NCBI GenBank assembly: GCA_905221605.1
Contig: CAJNDS010002132.1
Location: forward strand, 349,299-413,298
Length of the DNA: 64,000 bases
DNA from: Symbiodinium natans
Lineage: Eukaryota; Sar; Dinophyceae; Suessiales; Symbiodiniaceae
Direction of reading: 5' to 3'
This document shows, in pieces, positions 56,200-64,000 of this stretch. The notes beneath the pieces are model-generated. The model saw only the letters and a list, made by a program, of their open reading frames with translations. It was not told the DNA's origin and searched no databases. Numbering within the stretch: position 1 is the stretch's first letter; every line of letters begins with the position of its first letter. The position numbers and the translations under genes are program-made.

Positions 56200-57225
56200 C
56201 CACCCTGGTTGGGAGCGACAACTCGGACAGAATCACGAAGGAGTCAAGAGTGCGCTTGAACGTTATGTCCGAAGTTGCCTATAACATGTCCACGGACACC
56301 ATAGAACTCGAGGCTTCTGGACAGGAACGCACCCGCAGGAAGCTGCCACCCCAGTTGTGACCAAGCAACGCAAAAACACAAGCTGAAAGGGACAGCTGAC
56401 CACAGAATCTCAGGTACTCCCTCCAGGCCCTCTGTATGGGCAGGACTTTTCCGACCCAGCTGAATCCTCCTGGCGAGGGGCTGACTTCCCGACAATGCCC
56501 CCCAGGAGATGCAACGGCGGAAGGTGCCCACGGGATCCTGAGGGCTTGAGGGTTGAAGGGTTTAAGTTTGCGAGTAAAGAATATCAAGCACGAGCTTTGC
56601 GGTGCAGGGTGCTTCAGGTTGGCGCTCAGGAGGCGATCAGTGGTACATGTGCCCCGTATGGGGGGGTGGGACTTCAGGGTGGCAACGATGCATCATGCTT
56701 TTCGGGCTTGCTGAGGGTGCAAGACTCGGGCTGAAGTGCAAGAGTTTGGCTGTTTGGGATGCCTGGACTCCCAGTGCAGTGGCCAGCTCAAGTCCTAGGG
56801 ACAACCAGCCGCAGAAGCGGTGGAACTTTCCGGTGTCGAGGTGCTGTTATACGGACCAGCAGCGGCACTTTGCGCCTGGCTTGCCGTTCCAGGCTTAAGG
56901 TTCGAGGTTGTTCAAGGAGCTCAAGACGGTAGAGGGACTGCAAGCTAAGCCCGAGAGAGATAGATGACTAGAGCAGGATGTTTGGCTTACCTTGCAAGCT
57001 CAGGCCCTGTCAGGAACCACGTTTTCGGCATTTTTGCCCTTCAAACAAAACATGCAGCAAACTGGGCCGGAAGCCCTAAGTGCCCCGTTTCCCTGATGGG
57101 GAGCCCTGATGGGGAGTCCTCGTGCACTGTACACTGTACATGAATTACTCCAAGAGCACGACAAGAAGTAGAGGCGACAACGCCTCGTTTGCTTTCCCAA
57201 CTACACACACTAGCCTGTCACAACG
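56200..57225. other. No supported gene
   Basis: Overlapping frames of 80-100 codons on both strands. GATGGGGAGCCCT and GATGGGGAGTCCT are a small direct repeat at about 57097-57120. Confidence 0.4.
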
Positions 57226-57228
57226 ATA

Positions 57229-57353
57229 CTTGGAGCTCCAGGTAATTATGACCCAAGTTTAACCCAATTATCATACACTAGGGGACTTAGAGGGCTTTTA
57301 ATTGGGCTATAGCTACAGCTAGAATTGGGTTGTAATTGCCATGGACCTCCAAG
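57229..57353 (+). mobile_element. MITE, CTTGGA family, copy 1
   Basis: 125 bp. Left end CTTGGAGCTCCAGGTAATTA; right end, in reverse complement, CTTGGAGGTCCATGGCAATT. TA lies directly outside both ends (57227-57228, 57354-57355). Interior is shared with the inverted copy at 60518. Confidence 0.85.
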
Positions 57354-57429
57354 TAGGAAAATGAAGGGAAGCCCTGCAGGTTCGTGAGGTGCGAGACAGC
57401 TTGGGACAAAAGGGCGTTGGGCTCCGAAA

Positions 57430-58540
57430 CAACCCACATGAGCCATAGTCTAAATAAACTCCCCCTTTTAGTAGTTTTGTAGTAGTCCCTATAAAATCTC
57501 CTACCTATATACCTCCCCTTTAAGGCGTTTAGACTGTCAATAATGACTCCCGAAAGTCGCTGCCCGCAATCACCGTTTCCCCCAGTACTAATACACTTTA
57601 GGATTGCAGTTCATTTGTACAAAATCAAAGTCCCCATCGCTGAACCGAACCGGAGAAAAGAAGAACCAAGACAGAACCGGAACAGGTTCTGTTAGGCTTC
57701 GGTTCCTGCGAAACAAGACTGCATGTGCATCTGTAAGCGCACGTAGTTGTAGGAACGCTCCAAGCTCGCGCCTTCTCAGGACTCGGAACCCCAGCACCCC
57801 AAGCCATCTTCAACCCAGTCCCCTTTCGCCTGGGAGCGAAGCGGATTGAGTAGGTCGTGGCCGGAAGGCTGGGTCGCCGGCCCTGGACGCTGATGTTCAC
57901 CTTGAGAGGAGCTCAGATCGTGATGACGCATTGGTTTAGGGTACACGTATCCGCCTTCACCTGCAGTCGAAGTCTTTTGGGCGCATTGCAAGGTGGTGCC
58001 TACAATGTGTTTTGACAATGAGCAGGTACAGAAGTCAGATCGGATTGGAACAGTCTGCAGTGCTGCTAGAAAGAATAGGGTTGGCGCAAAGCCCTCGAGC
58101 GGCAATTAGCCTCCGACTGTACTTGACAATACAGTTGAGAATGCAGGCATAACGGGGCACCTTGCATGCTGGACACAGATGTGCCTCACCCGCATTCTAA
58201 AGCCTGCGGACCAGCAGCAACTCGAGGCACCGGCATCGTTTGCAGCCAGACACTCGAGGTAGCACCAGTCTTGGTGTCCTCTGCGTAGGAGCCCCAGGTC
58301 CATCCCAACACTGCTGCTCCCTACTGATAAAATCACGAACTATCTTTCGACATCTACTCTACATGCCTGCATCCAGACCGGGTCTTTCATGCAAGAACAT
58401 CAAAAGCATCTGATACGTGCCAAAAAAATGAAGAATGAAAGGGCTCGCTGAGCCGTAGTGCAAAAAGCCCCAGACTCCTCCTGCCGGGTCAAGGCGGAGG
58501 GGTGGAATTGGAGCCAACGGGCTGAGGGAGCCATGGCCGT
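57430..58540. other. No supported gene
   Basis: Contains a short imperfect inverted repeat of GAACCGG/GGTTCTG at about 57650-57710. Frames of 60-110 codons on both strands are unremarkable. Confidence 0.4.
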
Positions 58541-58648
58541 CACGTGGGCCTGGCTGTAGGCAACCTCAGCAGCCGCAAACAGCAACAACATGTCGCACAG
58601 GCCCTTCCTGCGGGTCGCGTTTTAGGGCCAAACCCTGGTTCGCAAAGA

Positions 58649-59065
58649 TTAGCTCCGAATGGCAATTCGGCTGTTGTGGAACCTTCCGGTGAACAAAGGT
58701 CGAGGCGCGTCGAGGTCGAGCACGTAGCGATCCTGCCAGGGCGCAAACTCGAGGTCGTCGCTTGCTCCTGCTGCAGCTTGTGGGACAGAATTCCTCGCCA
58801 AGTCTGCATCGGCACCGAAGCCCGTGCTCTCCTGCCACCTCCAGCATGGAGAGTCCCGCGCGCGAGCACGCGTAGCCAGCACCCTGCAAGCCTCAGTCGC
58901 CGACTGATAAGTGTTGTGCAAGCATCGCCAGAGCTGGTTGCTGGTCCAGACGCAAGCAACGGCAGCGACAACGAGCAGTGCACATGCACAGCTGGGGAGC
59001 ACCATGAAGCCTCGCAGTTGTGATGTCTTCTGCGCAGTGATGCTCGTGGCTGTCTGAGGACCCAA
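58649..59065 (-). CDS. N-terminal exon of a signal-anchored protein
   Basis: Begins MGPQTATSITAQKTSQLRGF and is followed by one strong hydrophobic helix (MVLPSCACALLVVAAVACVW, about residues 21-40). The rest is polar (CLHNTYQSATEACRVLATRA, RYVLDLDAPRPLFTG). This is the layout of a type II membrane protein such as a Golgi enzyme, but no catalytic domain follows in view. The frame ends at 58649; a continuation in another frame after an intron is likely but not identified. Confidence 0.42.
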   Translation of the reverse strand: MGPQTATSITAQKTSQLRGFMVLPSCACALLVVAAVACVWTSNQLWRCLHNTYQSATEACRVLATRARARDSPCWRWQESTGFGADADLARNSVPQAAAGASDDLEFAPWQDRYVLDLDAPRPLFTGRFHNSRIAIRS

Positions 59066-59069
59066 CCTG

Positions 59070-59760
59070 CTGGGGAGCCCGTCCGCTCATAGACGGCGCC
59101 ACGCTGCCAGGCGACGTCACGGAAGATGTTGAAGTCGCGGCCTGCTGTTAACAACGATCAATCTGAGCAATCCGAGAACAGACCTGAAGGGACCAGGGAC
59201 GCAGTTATCGCTTTGCACTCGTGCTGTATTGCAAGAACGTGCTCTGCAGATTTGAATGGCACACAGACGAGCAAGACTGCCGCACCGCTGCTGCAGGTGA
59301 ATCATGGACTGGGAAACCCAATGCCCAAAGACTTCCTAAGTTGAACGCCGGCCATCATGGCGCCCATTTGATGTCTACAAGCCCGCACGAAACCCACTGT
59401 GTGGCATGAAGCAGAATGTTTCATTTTCGTATCTCTGGAAAGACACCATGGATGCAGCTGCTTCTAGAATCCAGGAAGCCTAAGAAGGCCTCCTTGCACT
59501 GGTGGCAGGCGGCCCTTGAAAATTTCAGGCTGGCTGCTCCCGGATTTGACGGCCTGCAGCGCCCGCGCCGGGTCCAGCGTCCGCCGGGCCAGCCTGAGGC
59601 CCCGAATCCAAAACAGTTCAGCCGAGGACTTACTAGGAGGGGGACGGGAGGTGCCAGTCTCTTCAGTGGACAATGAATTTTCCTGACAATAGACTCAAAG
59701 GGAGGCACAGCTAAGGCGTTCCAGTCTAAGTCCCTCCGTGGAATCCCTGGCCAAAGTTGT
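59070..59760. other. Unresolved; possible small exon on minus near 59464-59673
   Basis: A minus-strand stretch LARRTLDPARALQAVKSGSS, QPEIFKGRLPPVQ reads as protein over about 45 residues without a domain. Confidence 0.28.
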
Positions 59761-59937
59761 GACTTAGCGAGTCCATCTTACGGATGATTTTAACCCAATC
59801 CCAACACCCGAACTGGCCTTCGTTCCTTTGATGAGGTCTGCCCAGCGGATGAAGCTCCACTTCGTCTCCTGCATGCGGGAGGATGGTAGAAAACAGAAGA
59901 TAAGCATCCAGTCGGAGGGTGTCCTGCTCGTGTGGGC

Positions 59938-59950
59938 TAGCCATTTTGGC
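59938..59950 (+). other. Possible relict dinoflagellate spliced leader
   Basis: TAGCCATTTTGGC is 13 bases identical to the inner part of the dinoflagellate spliced leader, followed by AAAG where the leader has TCAAG. Such relicts mark genes reinserted from trans-spliced mRNA. Confidence 0.42.
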
Positions 59951-60143
59951 AAAGTCCGCTGCCTGCGGCCAGGGATGGATTCATCATGGCCCTCAGGCTC
60001 AGTTGGCCATTCCACCTTCGTGGCAGGGCGAGCACGTAGCCCTTGCTGCGAACGAACATGGCTGAAAACAAGTGTGCTCAACGAGCCTATGCCAATGCAA
60101 GCCGTAAACAACCTTTACTACATGTCAAAGCTGCATCTGCGAT

Positions 60144-60371
60144 CTACACAAGATGATCTGCCAGGAACAGAGTCCCCAGAAAGGCAGCAAGCAGCAAGGC
60201 CAATGGGAGGCAAGGAAAGTCACTATTGCGAGGGTCCGTGGAGGGACATCGGGCAGCATACGCTCCTTCTGTTACAGAGGGCCCAATGTTGTTGAGGAAG
60301 TCAGGTCCCATTTCATACCTTGACTTAGCCCAAGCAAAAAAGTTCTCGACTTCATGCCTCACATCCGACAC
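60144..60371 (-). CDS. Exon with C-terminal membrane helix
   Basis: VRHEVENFFAWAKSRYEMGP, DFLNNIGPSVTEGAYAARCP, then a hydrophobic helix (LPLALLLAAFLGTLFLADHL) and stop at 60144. Good protein composition throughout. Probably part of the same minus-strand membrane protein as 60.7-61.4 kb, 300 bp upstream; the MITE at 60518 would then lie in an intron. Confidence 0.45.
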   Translation of the reverse strand: MSDVRHEVENFFAWAKSRYEMGPDFLNNIGPSVTEGAYAARCPSTDPRNSDFPCLPLALLLAAFLGTLFLADHLV

Positions 60372-60517
60372 GTTACCCTGCCTTTAGCTGCAATTGCTGA
60401 GCCATCTGCTCTTCCTCCTTTGCAACACGTAAGGCCTTGAGCAGACCCCTTGGCTTGCGGCAACTGCGAAAGCACGGGCACAGCTCGTCCCACATTCCAG
60501 CACCAAGGTGATGCATA

Positions 60518-60650
60518 CTTGGAGGTCCATGGTATCATTATAACCCAATTATGGCTGTAGTAATAACCCAATTATGAGCCCCTTAAGTCCCCTACGTGTA
60601 TTGTAATTGGGTAGCTATAGCTACAGTTATAGTTGGGTTGGACGTCCAAG
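60518..60650 (-). mobile_element. MITE, CTTGGA family, copy 2
   Basis: 133 bp, inverted relative to the copy at 57229. Left end CTTGGAGGTCCATGG; right end, in reverse complement, CTTGGACGTCCAACC. TA directly outside both ends (60516-60517, 60651-60652). Confidence 0.85.
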
Positions 60651-60721
60651 TAAGTCGGCTTGTTCTATTTGCTACCCCTTGGAGACGAAGTCTGAAACAG
60701 TGGAAAGGCTAGCAAATGATG

Positions 60722-61375
60722 CTAGTTCCATCGAAGGCTCATTAGCGGTCCCACCATTCCGGAGCCAAGCAGAACCACGACAGGAATTGCGTCCGCAACA
60801 GACTTCACATGGTGGCTGACGCAGCCCAACACCACCATGCCGTAGATCAGCACGAAGCTCGTCAGCAACTGCCTTAACTTGACACTGCAAGTGGCGCGTA
60901 CCCTGCAACGTGGCCAACAGCATGCTGCAATGGGTGCCAAGTTGCACGAAGCCTGAAGCGGATGGACTCTCAAGCACGCAAACGTGTGCTCGCAAGCACG
61001 AGTGGATGACCTGGCTTCGCCCGAGCATCGTGTAGAAGAGCCACACGCCCATCAGGGCGAAGATGGTGGTAGTCATGATCATGATCCACCTCAACGCATA
61101 GGCAACGACCACAATGGAGTTTTGCATCGAAAGCTCATGCATCCAGCAAGAGACCTCATCCCTGTCTAGAGCTTTACCACCATGACCGCAAAAGAGACCA
61201 CTGCTGGAAATGTCGCATGACGCGAAAAAAACATGCCAGTCTCGAGCAATCCTGGTCTTGCTAGCAAACGAGATGACTGCTCTAGTGTCAAGGCAAGGTG
61301 CAAAACGACCTCTGGGGCGTCATAGCGAGTCAAAGCCGCTATGGCGATGGATTGCGTGGTGCCCGTCAAGGTCAC
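60722..61375 (-). CDS. Exons of a multi-pass membrane protein
   Basis: Minus-strand pieces: about 61375-61166 (TGTTQSIAIAALTRYDAPEV, HATFPAVVSFAVMVVKL), 61142 to about 60890 (HELSMQNSIVVVAYALRWIM, IMTTTIFALMGVWLFYTMLG, then a long polar stretch) and, in another frame, about 60880-60722 (LLTSFVLIYGMVVLGCVSHH, DAIPVVVLLGSGMVGPLMSL). At least three membrane helices. The frame change near 60885 implies an intron. Transporter, channel or receptor cannot be told apart. Confidence 0.46.
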
Positions 61376-61499
61376 GAACCTTGCTGGGCTGTTCCTTGCT
61401 ACCGGACCTTGCTAAAGGCTTGATGAACTTTCCTAGAGGTGAAAACCATAAATTCTGCAAGGCTTAAGTCTGTGTAACTCCGGCAAGCTGAAGGCAGAG

Positions 61500-61772
61500 T
61501 TTAGGTAGCGAACGCAGCACTCATTTCGACTGGAACGATAGTTGCCTGGTATGCGGCGCCAACTACGTTTTCAGGAGCATGCAGCCATACGCATTTTCGG
61601 ATGGCACTGCAACTTTTGCTCAAGGAAACCCCACGGCGGAAGCCGTCCACGACTTCAGCTGTGCAAAAGGCGGCATAACGATCACATCGGCGTTGTTTTC
61701 GCTGGGTTCTGGTCCTTGGTGCTCTGTGGCGTCATAACCGCTATTGCTATGGCTGGCAGCATCTTCGCCTAG
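61500..61772 (+). CDS. Possible plus-strand exon with membrane helix
   Basis: One frame reads SHFDWNDSCLVCGANYVFRS, QPYAFSDGTATFAQGNPTAE and AVHDFSCAKGG. The next frame reads HNDHIGVVFAGFWSLVLCGV, ITAIAMAG and stop at 61772. If joined, this is a Cys-containing ectodomain plus C-terminal helix. It is the only credible plus-strand coding candidate and runs against the minus-strand trend. Confidence 0.3.
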
Positions 61773-61825
61773 CTCGTATCTCGTCACTTGTGTACGTGCG
61801 AGCCGTGACACCACTGCCCTTCTTG

Positions 61826-62231
61826 CTACCTCGTCTCCAAGGACACTGGCAGCACCCAAGCACTGCAGTGACCAAAGTGCTTCTCCGAAGACCTAAGGTG
61901 GCAACAGCTCGAGCAGTGAACACTCAAACTGCAGAACTCGGAAATATCGAGATGATTCCGCCTGGCTACCAAAACAACAAAGAGCGCACAGGCCACCAGC
62001 AACAGCAGCGCCGCATCTGGGATCTTGCTGGTCGGGCACTGCCTGCTCAAAGCTTTCGGTCACGTCTGGGTTTGCATCTTCCTGAGATCTTGAGGATCCT
62101 CTCTTGGATCGCAGTTGCGATGGATGTTCAGCTAACGGTGCATCAGGAATCCCATCTTGCACCCAAACAACACGTACCGACATGGCGAAGTTGCACTTTA
62201 AGTGCCATGCGACGCACACACACACACACAT
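61826..62231 (-). CDS. N-terminal exon(s) of a single-helix membrane protein
   Basis: A polar stretch (GIPDAPLAEHPSQLRSKRGS, SQEDANPDVTESFEQAVPDQ) is followed, in another frame, by the helix PDAALLLLVACALFVVLVAR and RNHLDISEFCSLS. Together this looks like a cytosolic tail plus signal anchor. The exon join near 62020-62030 is inferred. Confidence 0.35.
62214..62230. repeat. Short (CA)n microsatellite
   Basis: Eight CA units. Confidence 0.95.
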
Positions 62232-62469
62232 GGGGAATCCGGTCGTTGCCGGTTGTCACATCTCTTTTCACTCATTCACACAAAGCTTGACTCTTTCAAA
62301 TGAGTCTGCAGGTACGTAGATCAGGCGTCCCTGATCTATATCCTTGCCTCATGTCAGTCAGCTTCGTTGGCAGAAGAAGTGACATGGGCACCTCTGCCCC
62401 TTGCTTCGTAAAACTATCGATTCTCTGAACACGAGCTATGAATCGAAAAAGTAACTACCAACTAGCTTG

Positions 62470-63069
62470 GAACGGAACTTCCACACACACGTACCCGGTC
62501 GAAGCCGGTTATTGCTCCATCCTGATGCTGATGGAGTAGGAGGAGGCCCGGGACGTTTCAAAAGAACATCCTCAAAATTATCCATTCTGCGTTTGAAGCG
62601 TTTGTACAGCTCATGGCATTGATGTTGAATGCTGAAGTACTTCTTTCTGGCACGATCTTCCCAGAAAGCGTGATTAGAAAAGTGCTGTGCAGTAGCTGAA
62701 TCAAAAGACTTCTGAATGTGATCTACTTGCTCAATGAATCACTGAATCAAGTCGTTGAGCAGTCTTATGAATCATCGAGAGATGCTGGACATGACTCTCA
62801 AGCTCCGAAACTCTTGCAAAAATTGCTGAGTCTGAAGCAATCTCCGACAACTGCTGGAAGCGTACTTCACTCTCTGAAAGCTTGCGGTTGATTGCCCAGT
62901 AAAACTGCTGAATGTTGCGGTCATGGTTGGCTGTCCAAAACTCCAGCTGATCAAGACGATGATAAATGATGTCGATGGATGCAGCATCTCCTCTGTAGGA
63001 CATGGCAATGGTATGTTCGGCTCTGCAATTAGAAGAAACGAGTTGAACTCTTTGGCCCGTAGAGAACAC
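62470..63069 (-). CDS. Coiled-coil protein with an internal frame change
   Basis: From MSYRGDAASIDIIYHRLDQL the frame reads continuous helix (NIQQFYWAINRKLSESEVRF, LESHVQHLSMIHKTAQRLDS) to VIH and TGA (62733-62731). The +1 frame then continues without loss of quality: EQVDHIQKSFDSATAQHFSN, FWEDRARKKYFSIQHQCHEL, YKRFKRRMDNFEDVLLKRPG, PPPTPSASGW. The coding stretch is less GC-rich than the other genes. A single base skipped after VIH restores one protein of about 200 residues. The layout of coiled coil then basic helix then Pro-rich tail resembles structural or gag-like proteins, but no zinc knuckle is seen. Not recognised. Confidence 0.5.
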
Positions 63070-63288
63070 AGTAAATACATGATTCGAATATCCAACTAGG
63101 AGTACCGTTGCCAGAAATATTTGACTAGCCTTTCACAACCAATCAAAGCTCCGCTCAAGAAGCAATCCTGAAAAACCATCAAATCCTTTGAAGTTAAAAA
63201 CTGATCGACTGGGCAAATTTTGCGTACAGAGCAGAAAGGATGATGTCGTTCGTCTTGGCTCTTAGCGGTCAGAGTGTTTGACACCACA

Positions 63289-63693
63289 CTATCGAATTAG
63301 GGTTGTAGATGACCCTTTACTTGCCAAAACGGTCTTCTTGATTGCACACTTCGTTACAACACGATGCAGGCTTCGCATCTTGATGTTGGAGTTACGGGTC
63401 GACTTAGCATTTCGTTGAAGAAAGTGCGCAACGTCGGGGAAACTGCTTCCATCGAAGGGGTTGAAAACGAGTGCGTTGTTGATTCCAGGATGTACCCTAC
63501 CACGAACCGGATGAAGTTGAGGTTTCCCACCATAAACGAAGGTTTTGATTGCCAGAATTCCAGTCATTCCATGAATCACCTCGCCAGGAGGCATCATGGT
63601 ATGTCTCCGAGTTGCAGAATCTGTAACTCCACTCCGAATGTTCTTGCCAGTCAATCCAGAAACCGTCGGGCAGCTTGACGCATCCATTCTCAT
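63289..63693 (-). CDS. Hypothetical ORF, 134 aa
   Basis: Open from ATG at 63693 to TAG at 63289. Includes SCPTVSGLTGKNIRSGVTDS, MMPPGEVIHGMTGILAIKTF, GGKPQLHPVRGRVHPGINNA, LVFNPFDGSSFPDVAHFLQR and a Lys/Arg-rich end. Another minus frame over 63497-63712 is also open (Trp/Ser-rich), so the choice of frame is not certain. It shares strand and AT-richer composition with the coiled-coil gene about 200 bp downstream and may belong to the same element or transcript. Confidence 0.36.
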   Translation of the reverse strand: MRMDASSCPTVSGLTGKNIRSGVTDSATRRHTMMPPGEVIHGMTGILAIKTFVYGGKPQLHPVRGRVHPGINNALVFNPFDGSSFPDVAHFLQRNAKSTRNSNIKMRSLHRVVTKCAIKKTVLASKGSSTTLIR

Positions 63694-63714
63694 GGACCCA
63701 CATAAGGCACAATC

Positions 63715-64000
63715 TAGGGCTTCGACACTGGGTGCACTTTAGTACCCTTGCAACATACCATCAGGGACAGAGAACGCAACGCAGTCGGTAAGTCTGGCAC
63801 AGTGCAGCTTATTTGGTCGCATCAGGGAAAGCCTTGACTGAAGCTGTGAGAATGCAACAGGTCGAGTGGCAAATTTAAGGCTTCATAAGAACTTAATGTT
63901 AGTACACATGTACCCGTGCTCTCGGTCCTGAAAACCTGAAACGTCAAGCGAACGAAACCTGAACAGTCATCAATGTCGCAATTCCGAAGAGTCCGAAGCT
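63715..64000. other. Window end, nothing called
   Basis: About 285 bp of mixed sequence with no feature recognised. Confidence 0.5.

Noticed and set aside
1-64000. tRNA, rRNA, CRISPR array, bacterial operons
   Set aside because: Looked for tRNA T-loop motifs, ribosomal signatures and regularly spaced direct repeats; none was convincing. Tandem repeats present are telomere-like, micro- or minisatellite.

Overview
This is nuclear DNA of a eukaryote, most likely a dinoflagellate; I cannot name the species. The evidence is: very low coding density, many short exons on one strand, plant-type CCCTAAA/TTTAGGG telomere-like arrays scattered through the interior, short introns including one best read as GC-AG, two partial matches to the dinoflagellate spliced leader, and dinoflagellate-style tandem gene duplication. 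There is no bacterial operon structure, and I found no rRNA, tRNA or CRISPR array.

Nearly all coding signal lies on the minus strand, as expected of a unidirectional gene cluster. Going rightwards: 0-1.3 kb is the 3' side of a MAM-domain gene with an internal duplication. 1.3-13 kb is almost gene-free and holds telomere-like arrays, AT-rich microsatellite and MITE-like elements. 13.9-19.1 kb (copy A) and 21.1-29.5 kb (copy B) are two tandem copies of a multi-exon membrane-protein gene. Copy B has the full 5' part (leucine-rich repeats, Cys-rich/EGF-like segment, several membrane segments). Copy A keeps only the 3' membrane part. Each copy carries in-frame stops where the other is open.

29.5-48 kb is repeat-rich, with isolated exon-like pieces, a single-exon orphan ORF (30.5-31.1 kb), two long perfect or near-perfect palindromes (41.2 and 43.9 kb), fold-back CTTGCCC minisatellites (45.4 and 46.1 kb) and a broken SF1 helicase (46.4-47.0 kb). 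48.8-49.6 kb is an AT-rich island. 49.8-51.2 kb is a two-exon gene with an LRR-like segment. 52.4-54.6 kb and 58.6-62.2 kb hold exons of membrane proteins I do not recognise. 62.4-63.7 kb holds a coiled-coil protein interrupted by a +1 frame change, and a neighbouring ORF.

Two families of short terminal-inverted-repeat elements with TA flanks (57.2/60.5 kb; and 3.3, 9.9, 31.9, 32.4, 40.4, possibly 41.3 kb) are the most clearly definable mobile DNA here. Most exon borders are inferred by eye from frame changes, so gene models are approximate.
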